In this document: one piece after another, positions 52,101 through 63,699 of the stretch | How the letters are laid out: every line of letters begins with the position of its first letter | How positions within the stretch are numbered: the first letter of the stretch is position 1 | DNA from: Erythrocercus mccallii | Taxonomy: Eukaryota > Chordata > Aves > Passeriformes > Dicruridae | Length of the DNA: 64,000 nucleotides | Direction of reading: 5' to 3' | NCBI GenBank assembly: GCA_013397435.1 | Contig: VZRG01001592.1 | Span: 106,476-170,475, forward strand | Translations under genes and position numbers: made by a program | The notes under the pieces: generated by a model | Seen by the model: only the letters and a program-made list of their open reading frames with translations | Told to the model about the DNA's origin: nothing | Databases searched by the model: none

Positions 52101-54728
52101 TCCATCCAAACAACCAAAGGAAAACGTTTCAATACTAAAGAGATGGTGTTCCCCAGTTGTGCTTGTTCTACAGTCACATCATCCCAGGCTAAGCTGTACT
52201 GCATGGTAAAGGTCAAGTTTTTTTATTCAGTGTCAATATATACTATGCATATGTAGGGCTTGCCAAAATGAACATACAAAGAAAAAGAGAATCTTCCTGC
52301 AGTGTAGTCTTATTCCTTCAGGGGAATTTGCTCATTTGTTGTTTGGGGGGGGAATATTTTTTCCTTTTGCAATTGCCAATTTTAAACCCTAGGAGGCTAG
52401 GGCTTCAAAACGCGACTACTGAAAGGACTGACATATCCCAAAGAATGTAGGAGGAATTTGATTAGGCTTTTTCATTGGGAACTATTTGCAGTACTCCTAG
52501 ATACTTACATAGTAACAGTAGCTAAAAACTCTTGCCATCTTTGACTGTCCAAAAGACTGCACCCTTTCTCCAGGAATGTGGATTCAAGCATACTTATCCA
52601 TGTATTCATCACCCCTAGGCTGAATATCACAGAGCGCTACACCCCAGGGATGAGGCGTTTCAACTGAATCAAGAGGCACCCTGCCCTGGGAAGCGGCACG
52701 TGGAAATTGCTCACCCACGCCAGGCGGCCTGCTGGTCTGCTAGCAGATTCTTTCCAAGATCGGGTGCTTGATTTCATGCTAACGCGTGGGAGGGGATCCG
52801 TTTCTCCATGAATTTCTGTGATGATGGCAGTTGAGAGATCATTGCTATGGGCCAAATCAGGGGAGGGAGGCTCATTTCCACTGCAGCTGACTTCAGCAGT
52901 AAAATACTTGTGGTACTGTCTCAACCACAAGACAATTATTAGTTCAGCAAAATTTCCTTTGTGATAGCATTGTGATTATAGGAATGGGTTCAATGCTCAC
53001 AAAGAGAAAAAGTAAAGCACCATCTCAGAGTACCATATTGAATTTCACTAGGCTCTCGTATCACATTACCATGCATTTTGAGCAGAACATTTGAGCAACA
53101 TTTTTGTCTTAACAAGAAAATAGTATTCAATAAATTGTACAGAAAGCTTTTAAAAATGAAAAAAATGCTGCTTTACATAGAACTAAGAGTAGGGCGGGAC
53201 CAAAAAATTTGCAACAGATTTCTTTTATCCAGTTCTGTTGGTTTTCAGCTGGAATAGAGGTAACAGAAATAAGTAGATCAATCAAGGCAGAGACCATTCT
53301 GCAGTTCAGATTTCCCAAGTCTTCCCAGTTCTACAAACTCCTAGTTTTCTGCTCTAATAAACAAGCTACTCACTTCAATAAACAGTACATTTTGTTAGTC
53401 AAGCCTTGTATTACAGAATAGTTTCTGGCCTTCATGCTAGATTTTTAATACTGGCTATTCACATGCAGCTCTGCACATCAAAAATGCTATTGTACCACTG
53501 CAGAAAATTAACTACCTAAGGCACAGGCTTTAGAAGCAATCACTGTAGATACTGTGCAATACAGCAAAAGCTCCAGTGCATCCGGATCAGGCAGAGGAAG
53601 AGAACATGACACAGTCCCTTTTTAAAAGTGGGGGTTCACTGATTTAAAAATAAAACAAGTAATGTGCTTTACACAGGCCCTAGACAGCTCAAATGACAGT
53701 GGAGAGCTACACATACACAAGTGACACTTAAGCCCTTCCAGGTAACGTGCAAAAAGCAAGCAAACATGAATTAAGCAGTGGATTCTTAGTACTTCCATAC
53801 ATTACATACACACACCATGTAAGTTAGCTTAACTCAGTGAACCTTCACACATAGAATAGTGCTTACGTACTTAAGTGTTTTCAAATTAATTTTAATTATA
53901 CTGCAAATTGTGCACAGACTAGACTGCAGCTCAGCATGTATTCATGTAGCATGCAGCTCAATTCATATTTCCTTCTGTCTATCAAAAAGTTATAAGGAAA
54001 CAAAAGAGAAATATATTAACTACTTGCCTACTTGATAGCCATTAAAGAAAAATCTATATGTGGAGCAGAGAAAATAAAGACATCTGTTTTCTAGAGCTGA
54101 ATGTCTTAACATCAATTTCAGGCTGCCCTGCTATGTAAAAACAGTAGCATATTAACATGTTGCTGTCTTTTGGTTCTGTTGAATTTTAGCCTCTTTGTGG
54201 GTGCCCTAGGTTTCCTATAGGAAATTAAAATCAGTCTCTCAACTCTGAGTCTTAAACATAGCAGCATATATAAAATAAATAAACCTATTTCTCTTTGTTA
54301 CTTGCAGAGACACTAATTTCCCTGTTTCAGAACAGGCATTTGTTAATGCAAATGCATCAAGGCATCACATTTTTTCCTTATGTTTCAGATGACAATATTG
54401 CCAAAAGTACAAATTTCTATTTGTTCAAATTTATTTTGTACTTATACTACGTGCGGCATACTGAATGTGCCAGCCCTCAAAATCAGACTGAAGTCTTGAG
54501 CCGAACCCTCTGCTAAAAGAAATCTCACTTACAAAATCTAAGAAAGCCACAGCAGTATAAACACACAACGATCTTCAAGACAATCTAAAGCAATTGACAT
54601 ATTCAGATAAATGTCCTGGGAACTTTCTGAAGGGATACATGCAGCTGTAAATGGAGTGAGCACAAGAAACAATGGACAAATTGAAGCCCAAGAGGTTCAG
54701 ACAGGATTGAAGAAAATACTTTTTGCCC

Positions 54729-54925
54729 ATGGGAACAGTCCAGCACTGCCCAGACAGGCTCCACAACCCTTATCTTTGATGGTTTCTTCCACTTGGTTTC
54801 AAGACCAGAACTAAGCTGAACAAAGCTTGAGCAACCTAGTCAGACCTTAAACTGACCCTTCTTTGACCGCAGGTTAGATTACAGACCTTCCAAGATCCCT
54901 TCCCACCTAAATTGTCCTGTGAAAG
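54729..54925 (+). mobile_element. CR1 LINE, old 3' fragment
   Basis: The order of blocks GGAACAGTCCAGCACTGCCC, AGACAGGCTCCACAACCCTT, TTTCAAGACCAGAACTAAGC, GAGCAACCTAGTCAGACCTT and GACCTTCCAAGATCCCTTCC matches the 3' UTR of an older CR1 subfamily in plus orientation. It is more diverged than the copies at 30 and 41 kb, and the 3' terminal repeat is worn (ATTGTCCTGTGA). Confidence 0.8.
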
Positions 54926-56819
54926 CAACAAATTCTACAGCACCCTTCTGTGATATTTAAGCTATACAAGTCTTAAGGGACAACATTTTCCAGTCTGTAA
55001 GTCAACAGTGCTCTTAAAAATCTACTATTACTGGGGAGGCCCTCAAAAAAGCCTGAATGGTTTATTAATTTGAATAGACTTCCATAGACTGCTTGATCCA
55101 AAGTAGGCATGTTGATTCACTGCCACTTTTGCCCAGGTGCTCACACCAAAGCACCCACACCAGCTTAGTCACAGTGTGAGTAGGATTTACTGTTTCTTTA
55201 CCAGTAAAAACATCTCTAGAGGTGTATCACAATGACCAGGGTGTTTTTTACTTTGTTTTTACAGTCAGGGGAAAAGAAAACCCTCTCACACATTTACTGG
55301 AGAGGAATCATCAGGCATCTGCCTGTGCTTCTGGGAGAGCTGTGGGACAGCTCTAAAAGGCTGCCAGATCTACTTAGTATCCTCATTTGCAGGATGGGCA
55401 TGTTGCCAGACTCAGTTAAACAATACCTGAGGTCTAGTTTATATTCCCACCTAGGCCAGATAGCTGGGATTTAAAACACTTGCAAGTTTGCATGTGAGGG
55501 TGGTGTGCATTGACAAGGCAATTAGGCCATGGCTCTACAGGATTTCTCTTCTGATGCAAGATAAGCTCAATCAGCTCTCCTCTCCCCTTCACCCAATTTT
55601 CCTCAATGTCTGCAGAGATGGAGGAGTGAGGGGCAGAAGTGGAGACCGCGCTGCCTCTGGGGTACAGCTGACAGACCTGGGATTCAGAGCGGTGGCCCAG
55701 GCAGAGTCCAGCTGCAGACTGCCCTGGTTCTGCTGTTCAGGCAGACAAGCAGCAGAAATCTTCTGCCTTTGGGCTAGCAGGGACAGACTGGTCTCAATTT
55801 ATTTTAAAAATCAGGCCCCTCTCAGCTGCTCACTTGCTTTTCATCACTTACTCCACTCCTCTGCCCCCATGTCTCGCACACCAGTTGCCATAGTTTGTTT
55901 CCTCCCTACTCCCACTTCTCTTTTCACATTGTCAGAAGAGAGGGGAGATGGAAGCACCTTCCTTCCCAGTTCATCACCTGTCAAAAAAATCTCTTATAAA
56001 GAAAAAAAAAAAGACAGTGACTCACCTAAGCACAAAGCCAACAAAAAGTTCTAAATCTTGCTGCTTGCGCATCTCCTGAGTTAGGCAACTTGGGTGGCCC
56101 ACCTCTTTCTAGAAGGAGGTGTTGGGAGAGAGCACCTCTGGCCACTGTGACAGCAGTACCCAGCAGCTGTTAGGTTTTCCTTCTCCACCGCAGCCACGTG
56201 CTCACAGAGCAAACCGTCCTTCGCTGTGGTACCAGGGGTCTTTGCCTCTCAGAACTGACAATAGTTTGTAACGCACCACCCTCAGGCAGCACAACACACC
56301 ATCCTGCCAGGAACCTGGCCAGGCCCTCTCTTTTATTATCAGCCCCTCTGTTCCTTTTTTGTAAGTTTAGACTGCCCCAAAAGTGAGACTTAGCGGGTTG
56401 AGGGAAACCGAAACACACACAAAAAAATGTGAACCTTTTAGCTCATCTCTGACAAGTTCACATGCAATGAACAACAAAATTATGTTAGACCACATTAATT
56501 AAAGTGAGCAATGCGTATACAAATACTAACATTATCTTGTGTATAAGTAAGTAGAAGTAGCTGCAGAAGTAACAATTCTTGGAAATTTAAACTATGTAAA
56601 ATTTTTAAACTGATTGATACAAGTAGCAAGAAGTAATATTTCATTCCAAGTTTTCAATATATCAAAACAAAACCAGAAGTATGCTTAGAGAAAGATCTCA
56701 GTTCTTCAACTTCTAAGAAAAATTTTGCACCTAAAGCCTCCCAGGATGTATATAGTTTTCCAGTACACTATGAGCAAGGACTAAAAAAGTAACTAACTAT
56801 AATTTACTGGTCTTGAAAA

Positions 56820-56853
56820 TTAAAAAAAAATAAAATAAAAATAAAATTTAAAA
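56820..56853 (+). repeat. A-rich (TAAAA)n tract
   Basis: AAAAAAAAATAAAATAAAAA followed by TAAAATTTAAAAA. Simple repeat in intron 1; no retroposon body recognised. Confidence 0.75.
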
Positions 56854-57210
56854 ACACCATACATTTCTTGTTTGTAGATACATGTTTCACAACATCCAGT
56901 TAAAATCAGAATAAAACCATAGTAAAGTTACATTTACTCAATTATTTAAATGCTGTATTAATACTAGTTAATTTTAAGTTAATATGGAAAATTAGCAGGT
57001 TAATTAAAAGATCTGAATTTTTATTTATTTTGATAAAATTGGGGCACAGGAAGGAAAATCAGAACCAAGAATGTTTCTCTTACTCTGCTTAAAAGGTAGA
57101 GTGAAAAATATGCTGCCACTGAGTCAGGAGAAGGTAAAACACAGAGACAAAGTTTGACAAACTATTAGATCAAACAGCCACAGATAATATCCCTAAGAAA
57201 TATGAAAAGA

Positions 57211-57225
57211 GGAAAAAAAAAAAAA
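57211..57225 (+). repeat. poly-A run
   Basis: An uninterrupted A run between GAGG and GGAAATAC in a purine-rich context. A similar short run occurs at 60910-60923. No repeat body is recognised beside either. Confidence 0.7.
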
Positions 57226-60023
57226 GGAAATACAGCCCTATGCTTTTTCTGCATAAAAAGAATTCCTATTCTCCCATTAGATTTGTTTGATATTTAATAT
57301 TCTTTTCACTAAAGAACTTAAAGTGGAAATTTGTAACAGTCAAACATGTTCAGAACACATAAATCACAGAAATCTACTGAAAAACATAAACAAGTATTAT
57401 ACCATCACACATTTGCAAAGTATAAACTATCTGCTTTTTCCAAGATTCAGTAATACACTGCTGCTGTGTAGCAGAGAGGTTATGAGTTCCCAAAACAGTG
57501 CACAGGGAACACCGTTTTCTTGGAGCTGATTCTTGTCAATTAGTATTTACATATTTAATTTTATTTGCATATTTACCAGATACATTTACTTTCTTCTAAT
57601 GTCACAAAGCTCCTTAAAGCAACAGCAGATAGCAAAAGCTATCTGTAAAATTACTTTATATTTAATTGAATTCTTGTTCTGATTCATGATTAGTAATAAT
57701 TATTCCTAGCCAACAGGGGAGAGACTTTCCAAAGCACATACCATAGAGAGACTTGCAAATTAATTTAAGTATTGTGTAAAATTGTTTCTTCATTAACTGG
57801 TAGTGCTTCTCAAATATATAGTTTATTATAACATCTGGATACTTTCATCATCCCATTACTCCCTTTGCTATACTTGAAATATCCTTGTAAAAGGAAAACA
57901 CTTTCAAAACATGCTCTGGCATGTTAAAGCCCAGAGCTTGCCACAGCAATTCAGATATTTTGAATTTACACTACCTCTTGTTTCCACCATCAAATGTACC
58001 AGCATGTCTTAGCATAATTTAAAATTTCCCCAATGCTCCTACTTAGCATTCCCACTGCAACACAAATTACTGATGCCCCAAAAAAACAGAAACAAGAAGA
58101 TACTTCAAAACATTTGGCTTATTTTAAATATGCTGTCCTCAAAATCATCTCTCCCCTGGTCAGCCATCAGTGGTTCTTACATGGCATAGTAGCTATGACC
58201 CCTACATTTGAGGTGGCATGATCAAAGGAGCACTGGCCAGACTTGGAAAAACATTTCCACTGAGAATGGACATACTGCCTGTCAAAAGGTTATTCCCACT
58301 GCGTACAGGGAGCAGCTCATATTACTGCAGTATAACATGAAAGTGCAAAATCTAGCCATAGTAATCCACATACATGTTTTTCTTTCCAGAAAGGGCATAT
58401 GGGAGACACTGGCTAGAACAGAACATCCTTATTATCATTTGAAGGGAGGGGATGGACTGGCGAGGGAAAGCTTCCCTAATCAATCCAGCTGTAGGAATCA
58501 GCCTCTTAAAAAAATACTTTAAAAAATTCTGCCTCTTACCATAGCAATTACTTCTCTTCAGTTGCATTCCTTTCCTTTAGTCAAAAATTTATATATGCAA
58601 ATATACATCTACATATAGATAATCAAACACATACATATGATTAGACTTTACACACTGTGGAAGACAAAATAACTTTGGAGGCGTAAATCTTAATGTCAAT
58701 GACAGGAAGGCTTTGGTGAACCATTACCATAAATCTGACAAACGCTAATTTGATGGGTGGCTGTATCTGTCTGCTGCAAGACCAGTCTAGACAGTCTATT
58801 GAGAAATCCTAAAACACAACTGTTTGTTCCCTGTAACACCATCTGGATATGGCAATAAGAGCCGACCCAGTGCCATTCACACATGGATCAAAGCACATGC
58901 TAATGCCATCATGAAGTCATACACATAAAAAATTCAATCTGAGAACTCTATGCAATTTTCCTAAGTCCTCAGTGAAGAAACCTCAGACTTAGCACAACTC
59001 AAGCTAAGTGCATGAAGAGGGGGAGAGGGTGGAAAAAAAGAAGAGAATATTTAATGAGCTTGGCCTTCCCGAGGAATGTTAGGCCACCCATTGTATTGGA
59101 AAAGGCTCATGTCACACTTCAGTCATGGCACCCATCAGGGTGCCCCTTTACAAAAATTGATCTGGAGGTTTTTGTAATTACCTGTTTCAAACAGAAAGAG
59201 TGCCCAGAAAAAGGAGAAGGTTTCTGAGGTGTAAATCTTGCATTTTCTTATTTAAGACAGAGCTGGCAGAATTTGCAATATCGCAGACAATATTGAAAAC
59301 CTCTCTCTCATTAAACTGCACCATGGCACTAGATCAAAGCACCAAGGGCCCCCTATTGAACTTCTCTAAATATTACAAACCTAAGAGCAAGTCTGGCTAT
59401 GCAAAAACCAAAAGTAAAGCCAATTTTTTTCTGCTTCCAAAAAAACAAATCAGGGCTTTCCATGACACAGCTTAAATAGGTAAACATACTACATAGTATA
59501 CCACAAATTTTAAATTGTCAAAGCTTCATCTACTACAAAAAGAAAACAAAAAACACAAAAATTACTGGGGGCTTTTTTCCTGCAAAGCACACTTCTGACA
59601 GTTTCTGGGGTGCTTTGTTAATACTGCCTTTCAGAAGATTCTTGTATTTTTTTTTAATATAATGCATTATATAACCAATTCAATAATCTGCACTAAACAT
59701 TTGACTTTGTCATCAAATCCACCATTTTTTTCTGCTAAATATCCACTAATACTAGGCTTCCAGCAATTTTATTGTTCTCAGCTTTTTATCACTGAAACTG
59801 TATTTCTTATTTAACTCTGTTTTCTTTTTATGATGTATAAGTTTACAACAAACAGTCCTTAGTCTTTCTGGAAAAACTATGTATAAAGCTGGTTTGCTGA
59901 TCCTGAAGATGTATCAAGTCAGGAAGCAAAGGCAGATTTTTAACAACCATTTTGATTAAAGTCCCATCTTTAAAAGCTGACATCATTTAAGTCTTTTTCT
60001 CTTTTGAAAGCAATCTGAATACT

Positions 60024-60080
60024 GCTGGACTTCAATGATTCTTGTGGGTCCCTTTCAACTCAGGATATTATATGACTCTG
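60024..60080 (+). mobile_element. CR1 LINE, very short 3' tail
   Basis: Only the last ~55 bp remain: CTGGACTTCAATGATTCTTG, TGGGTCCCTTTCAACTCAGG and ATATTATATGACTCTGT. These correspond to the terminal GGACTTGATGATCTTTGTGG...ATTCTATGATTCTGT of CR1. The match is short but ordered. Confidence 0.72.
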
Positions 60081-61524
60081 TACTGTTATGGTGGTGTTTC
60101 ATATAGAAAACACCAATATTGTAATTGTAAGATTACAATCCTAGGTCTTTAAATACTTTTCTTTGTAAATTAAAAAAGAAAAGGACAAGTAGCAAAATTA
60201 CTTCTACAACTCTGAGCAGCTCAATGGAAGTTAAATAACTATTAAAACTGCATTTTAATCTTTTATAAGCTGATGTTAGTAATTTCCTTATTGCCCAAAA
60301 ACAGAACTAGCATGTTAACATGAACAATCTGTCATAAAATACTGCATCCCTAAAAGTTTCATGAAATTACTGCACAAAAATAAACTCCATAGTTACTTTA
60401 AAGAGTCTGCAAAATCCTGTATATCTGTATGCAAACACACAAAAATCACTCAAACTAAACTTCCAAACACAATTTAACTCTCAGTCTAACTTGAAAAAAT
60501 ATGTATTTGTAAGAGTAGGTATGGAGTCAGAACAGCTATATTTTAGTCCATCATTGAAATAAAACCATAAAAAAAAGTACACTACAGTCCTCAAGATGTT
60601 TTCATTCACTACTCCTGTGGAAATTACAATTGTCTTAACGTTTAAATATCTGAGTTCTATATATACAGTTTCCAATAACAACTGTAGAAGAGAAACAAGT
60701 TTAGACTGTTACAGAGATGAAAGTCTGAGGAACCTTCTGCTACCATGCCATGAGAGAATCAATTATAATAACCCTTTCTAAGTGACACAGATTAAAAGAT
60801 TAGCACTCCAAGAAAACAAGCAAAAAAAAACCTCTTAAAAAACAAAAATTTTAAAAAAAGAGGTGGAGAGCAGAAAAGATTTATTGTTGCAATCAAGATG
60901 ACTTTAAGACAAAAAAAAAAAAAGAGCGTGATCCAGTAGTCTTTCTGTTCAAAGTGTGTTCATGGATAAACAGAAGAAAATCTCCACAAAGATTTCCGGT
61001 AATAGAAAAGCCAAGAGATTGGCCCTGACTTATGACTCAAAAGACTGATACACTATGAGTCATCAAGTTTTCAGACAGTAGAGATATTTCAATATGGAGG
61101 AGTGGGAGATTTACAGGAATGAACTGTGCATCACAAACCAACACTTCTTTCTGCAGCAAGGAAGTACTTCCCCTTGAAGAAAAAAAATTTGAAAATGTGT
61201 ACATATCACAGTAATTCCTCATTACCTTTGCAATGGGATCAAATGGCATCATGCTAGCATTACATTCTTTCATGTCTGAATCATATATGAAACAGATAAC
61301 AGAAGAACACACATGTACTTAATATTTGTTCAGAAATACACAGAATCTCCCATCTCCTCCAAATTTCTACATGGAGCACTGTCTTAAGAGAACTAACCTA
61401 AGTTTAAGCAGAACGATATATGTCCTAGCTATCAATGTTTAGCAGCAGACACATAGTGAAGGGCATGCTTCGCAGGACTTAAAACTTCCAATGACTCCCT
61501 TTCATGCTGTGCAACAAGACAGTA

Positions 61525-61538
61525 CTGCCATCTACTGC
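61525..61538 (+). promoter_or_regulatory. possible CTCF core motif
   Basis: CTGCCATCTACTGC matches 13 of 14 positions of the reverse-complement CTCF core pattern CTGCC[AC][CT]CT[AG][CG]TGG. It sits in a locally GC-richer patch followed by ACTGCCGCAGCGC. Single motif matches occur by chance, so the call is tentative. Confidence 0.3.
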
Positions 61539-62997
61539 TCACTGCCGCAGCGCAAACCTTTCACACACCTCCAAAAAGTCCCCACCAGCTTAAAACAACA
61601 CCTCTCACAAGCAGAATCAAAGACAGAACCTTGAGAAGCCAGTCCCAGGGAAGACACCTGCATCAGTAACTCCTCTAGCAACTCTATAATTCTACATAAC
61701 ACAAATCAAAAGGCTGTGTTTCTTTATGCCAGTCTTACAGAGAACAGAATTAACTGGAGCACAGAGGGAAGAAAGCTGCAGCTGCTCCCCAGAGGGAGTC
61801 TCCAGGTAGCTGTGCAGTACCCTCTCCTGCTTCCCCACCACTGCAGCTGTATGCTTCCTGAACATGGAGCCCTTTTTTGTGTTTTCCAGTCCTTTTCAGA
61901 GTACAGACATTAATCTGTTTACATCCTGAGAAGCTGTCCATTTTCACACATACACGAACATTACAAGGCGACATGAATTACATACCCAGTGTTGCAAGCA
62001 AAACAATAATTAATTTTTCCAATTTTAGCACAACAAATTTATTTCTACCAAATGCTATAGACTAAAGTATTTTTAAGATAAAGTTTGTGGATTAACTAAT
62101 AAAAAGGTATTTCATTCCGCTGCTTTAAAGTGCTGCTAGGAAATTGCTGACATGTTCAAATCATTTCAAACACAATCTTGATATGACAAAGAATTTAGCA
62201 GAGTATAAGCACAAGAACATATATGTGCCACTGCCTTTCTAACTGAAAGAAATTAAGTCCAACCAGTAAGCCTGACAGGTTTTGAAGAATCCATCCTCAA
62301 AAGTGCTATTCCCACTAACAACAAATTTGGATCCACTAGAAACTGATGCACAAAATTTGAAGAAAAAAGACTACGGATTTTGTTAATGGAGCACATCCCA
62401 CAGGGTAATAATGATGATGAAGCTACTGAAACATAATCTGTAAGTACATTGAAGACAAACTGAACCACCTCATTATGAAAAACAAAAAAGTTATGACTGT
62501 TTTGCAGGATACAAATAGTCATGTAATCACTTCAATCACAAGGCAAGTGTCATACAATTACAGTACACAGTTATTCAAGTTTCCTAGATTCCATGACAAT
62601 AAAAAGGTTACCTGTTATCATATGTGGTAATTTGAACTTGATGGTGACAAGTGGTAGAGGTGGAAATCAGCTGAGGTGAGAATAATTGTGAAATCTGTAA
62701 TAAGAATGTTGTGAAGTTACACAGTTTCATTTCCTGTTGTTTTGTGGTGTTTGGGGATTTTGTTTCTGTATGGCAGAGTCTATCAAAATGTGAATGACCT
62801 TTCAGAAACTTCAAGAATCTTTAAGATCTTAAAACTCCCTCCCAAAAACCTCTGCAGATACTCTAACCCTCTTTCTTCTTAAAACAGTTCTTCAGAGAAT
62901 GTGCAAACATACTTGCTCTGCAGAACCCCCAAAAGCAAGTCACAACATTTTTGTCACAGTAGACAGAAAGAAATACAGACTAATTTTTCCACAGGTG

Positions 62998-63699
62998 ACA
63001 TTATAATGGGAATTTGCTATAGGCCACTCAAACAGGAAGACCAAGCTTATGAGGTCCTCTACAGACAGATAGGAGCAATCTCACATTCATGCATCCTGGT
63101 CCTCCTCAATATCTGTTGGAGGAATAATACAGCAGAGCATAAGCAATCCATGAGTTTCTTCAAATGTGTTGGTGGTAACTTCCTTCTCCAGCTGACAGGT
63201 AGCCTGGAAGGAATACCAAGCAACCAAGAATCACATTGGGAAAGCTAAAAACCTCATGTAACTAAATCTGGTCAGAGATATCAAGGGCATACTTGTGTGA
63301 AGAAAAAAGGAAGAGTAGGAAAAATATAGTACCTGTCCAGAAAGAAATGTACAAGAAAAAGAAGTCTGAATTACTCAATGACTTTGTTGCTTTCAGTCTT
63401 CACTGAAAAATGTTCCAGCCATACTGCCCAAGTAGCAGAAGGGAAAGGCAGGGACTGGGAGAATGTAGAATCACTCACCCATTGTAGAAGATCAGGTTCA
63501 ACACCATCTGAGGAACCTGAAAATACACTAGCCCATGGAACCAGGTATTGTACATCCACAGGTCAGGTCCTGAGGGAGCTGGCCAAGAAAGTGGCTACGC
63601 TGGTGTGAATCATATTTGAGATCATGGCAGTTTAGTCAAATTCCCACTAACTAGAAAAGGGGAAATGCAGTCCTCATTTTTAAAAGAGAAATAAAGAAG
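62998..63699 (+). mobile_element. CR1 LINE ORF2 fragment (endonuclease to reverse transcriptase linker)
   Basis: Translation shows GICYRPLKQEDQAYEVLYRQ, then ICWRNNTAEHKQS and FFKCVGGNFLLQL. These are the C-terminal endonuclease segment of avian CR1 ORF2. After a spoiled stretch comes SVFTEKCSSHTAQVAEGKGR, followed by DWENVES and GQVLRELAKKVATL, which correspond to the linker and first reverse transcriptase block. The expected MGDFNHPD before ICW is deleted to a single Leu, and stops and frame changes are present, so the copy is inactive. The match stops at about 63699, where an LTR begins. This is an internal CR1 piece, unusual because most CR1 copies keep the 3' end. Confidence 0.9.

Noticed and set aside
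55488..56054. 188-codon plus-strand open frame as a gene
   Set aside because: No recognisable domain; ends in a Lys-rich segment made by an A-run; lies in a GC-richer patch where stops are rarer. A regulatory or non-coding reading of the patch fits better.
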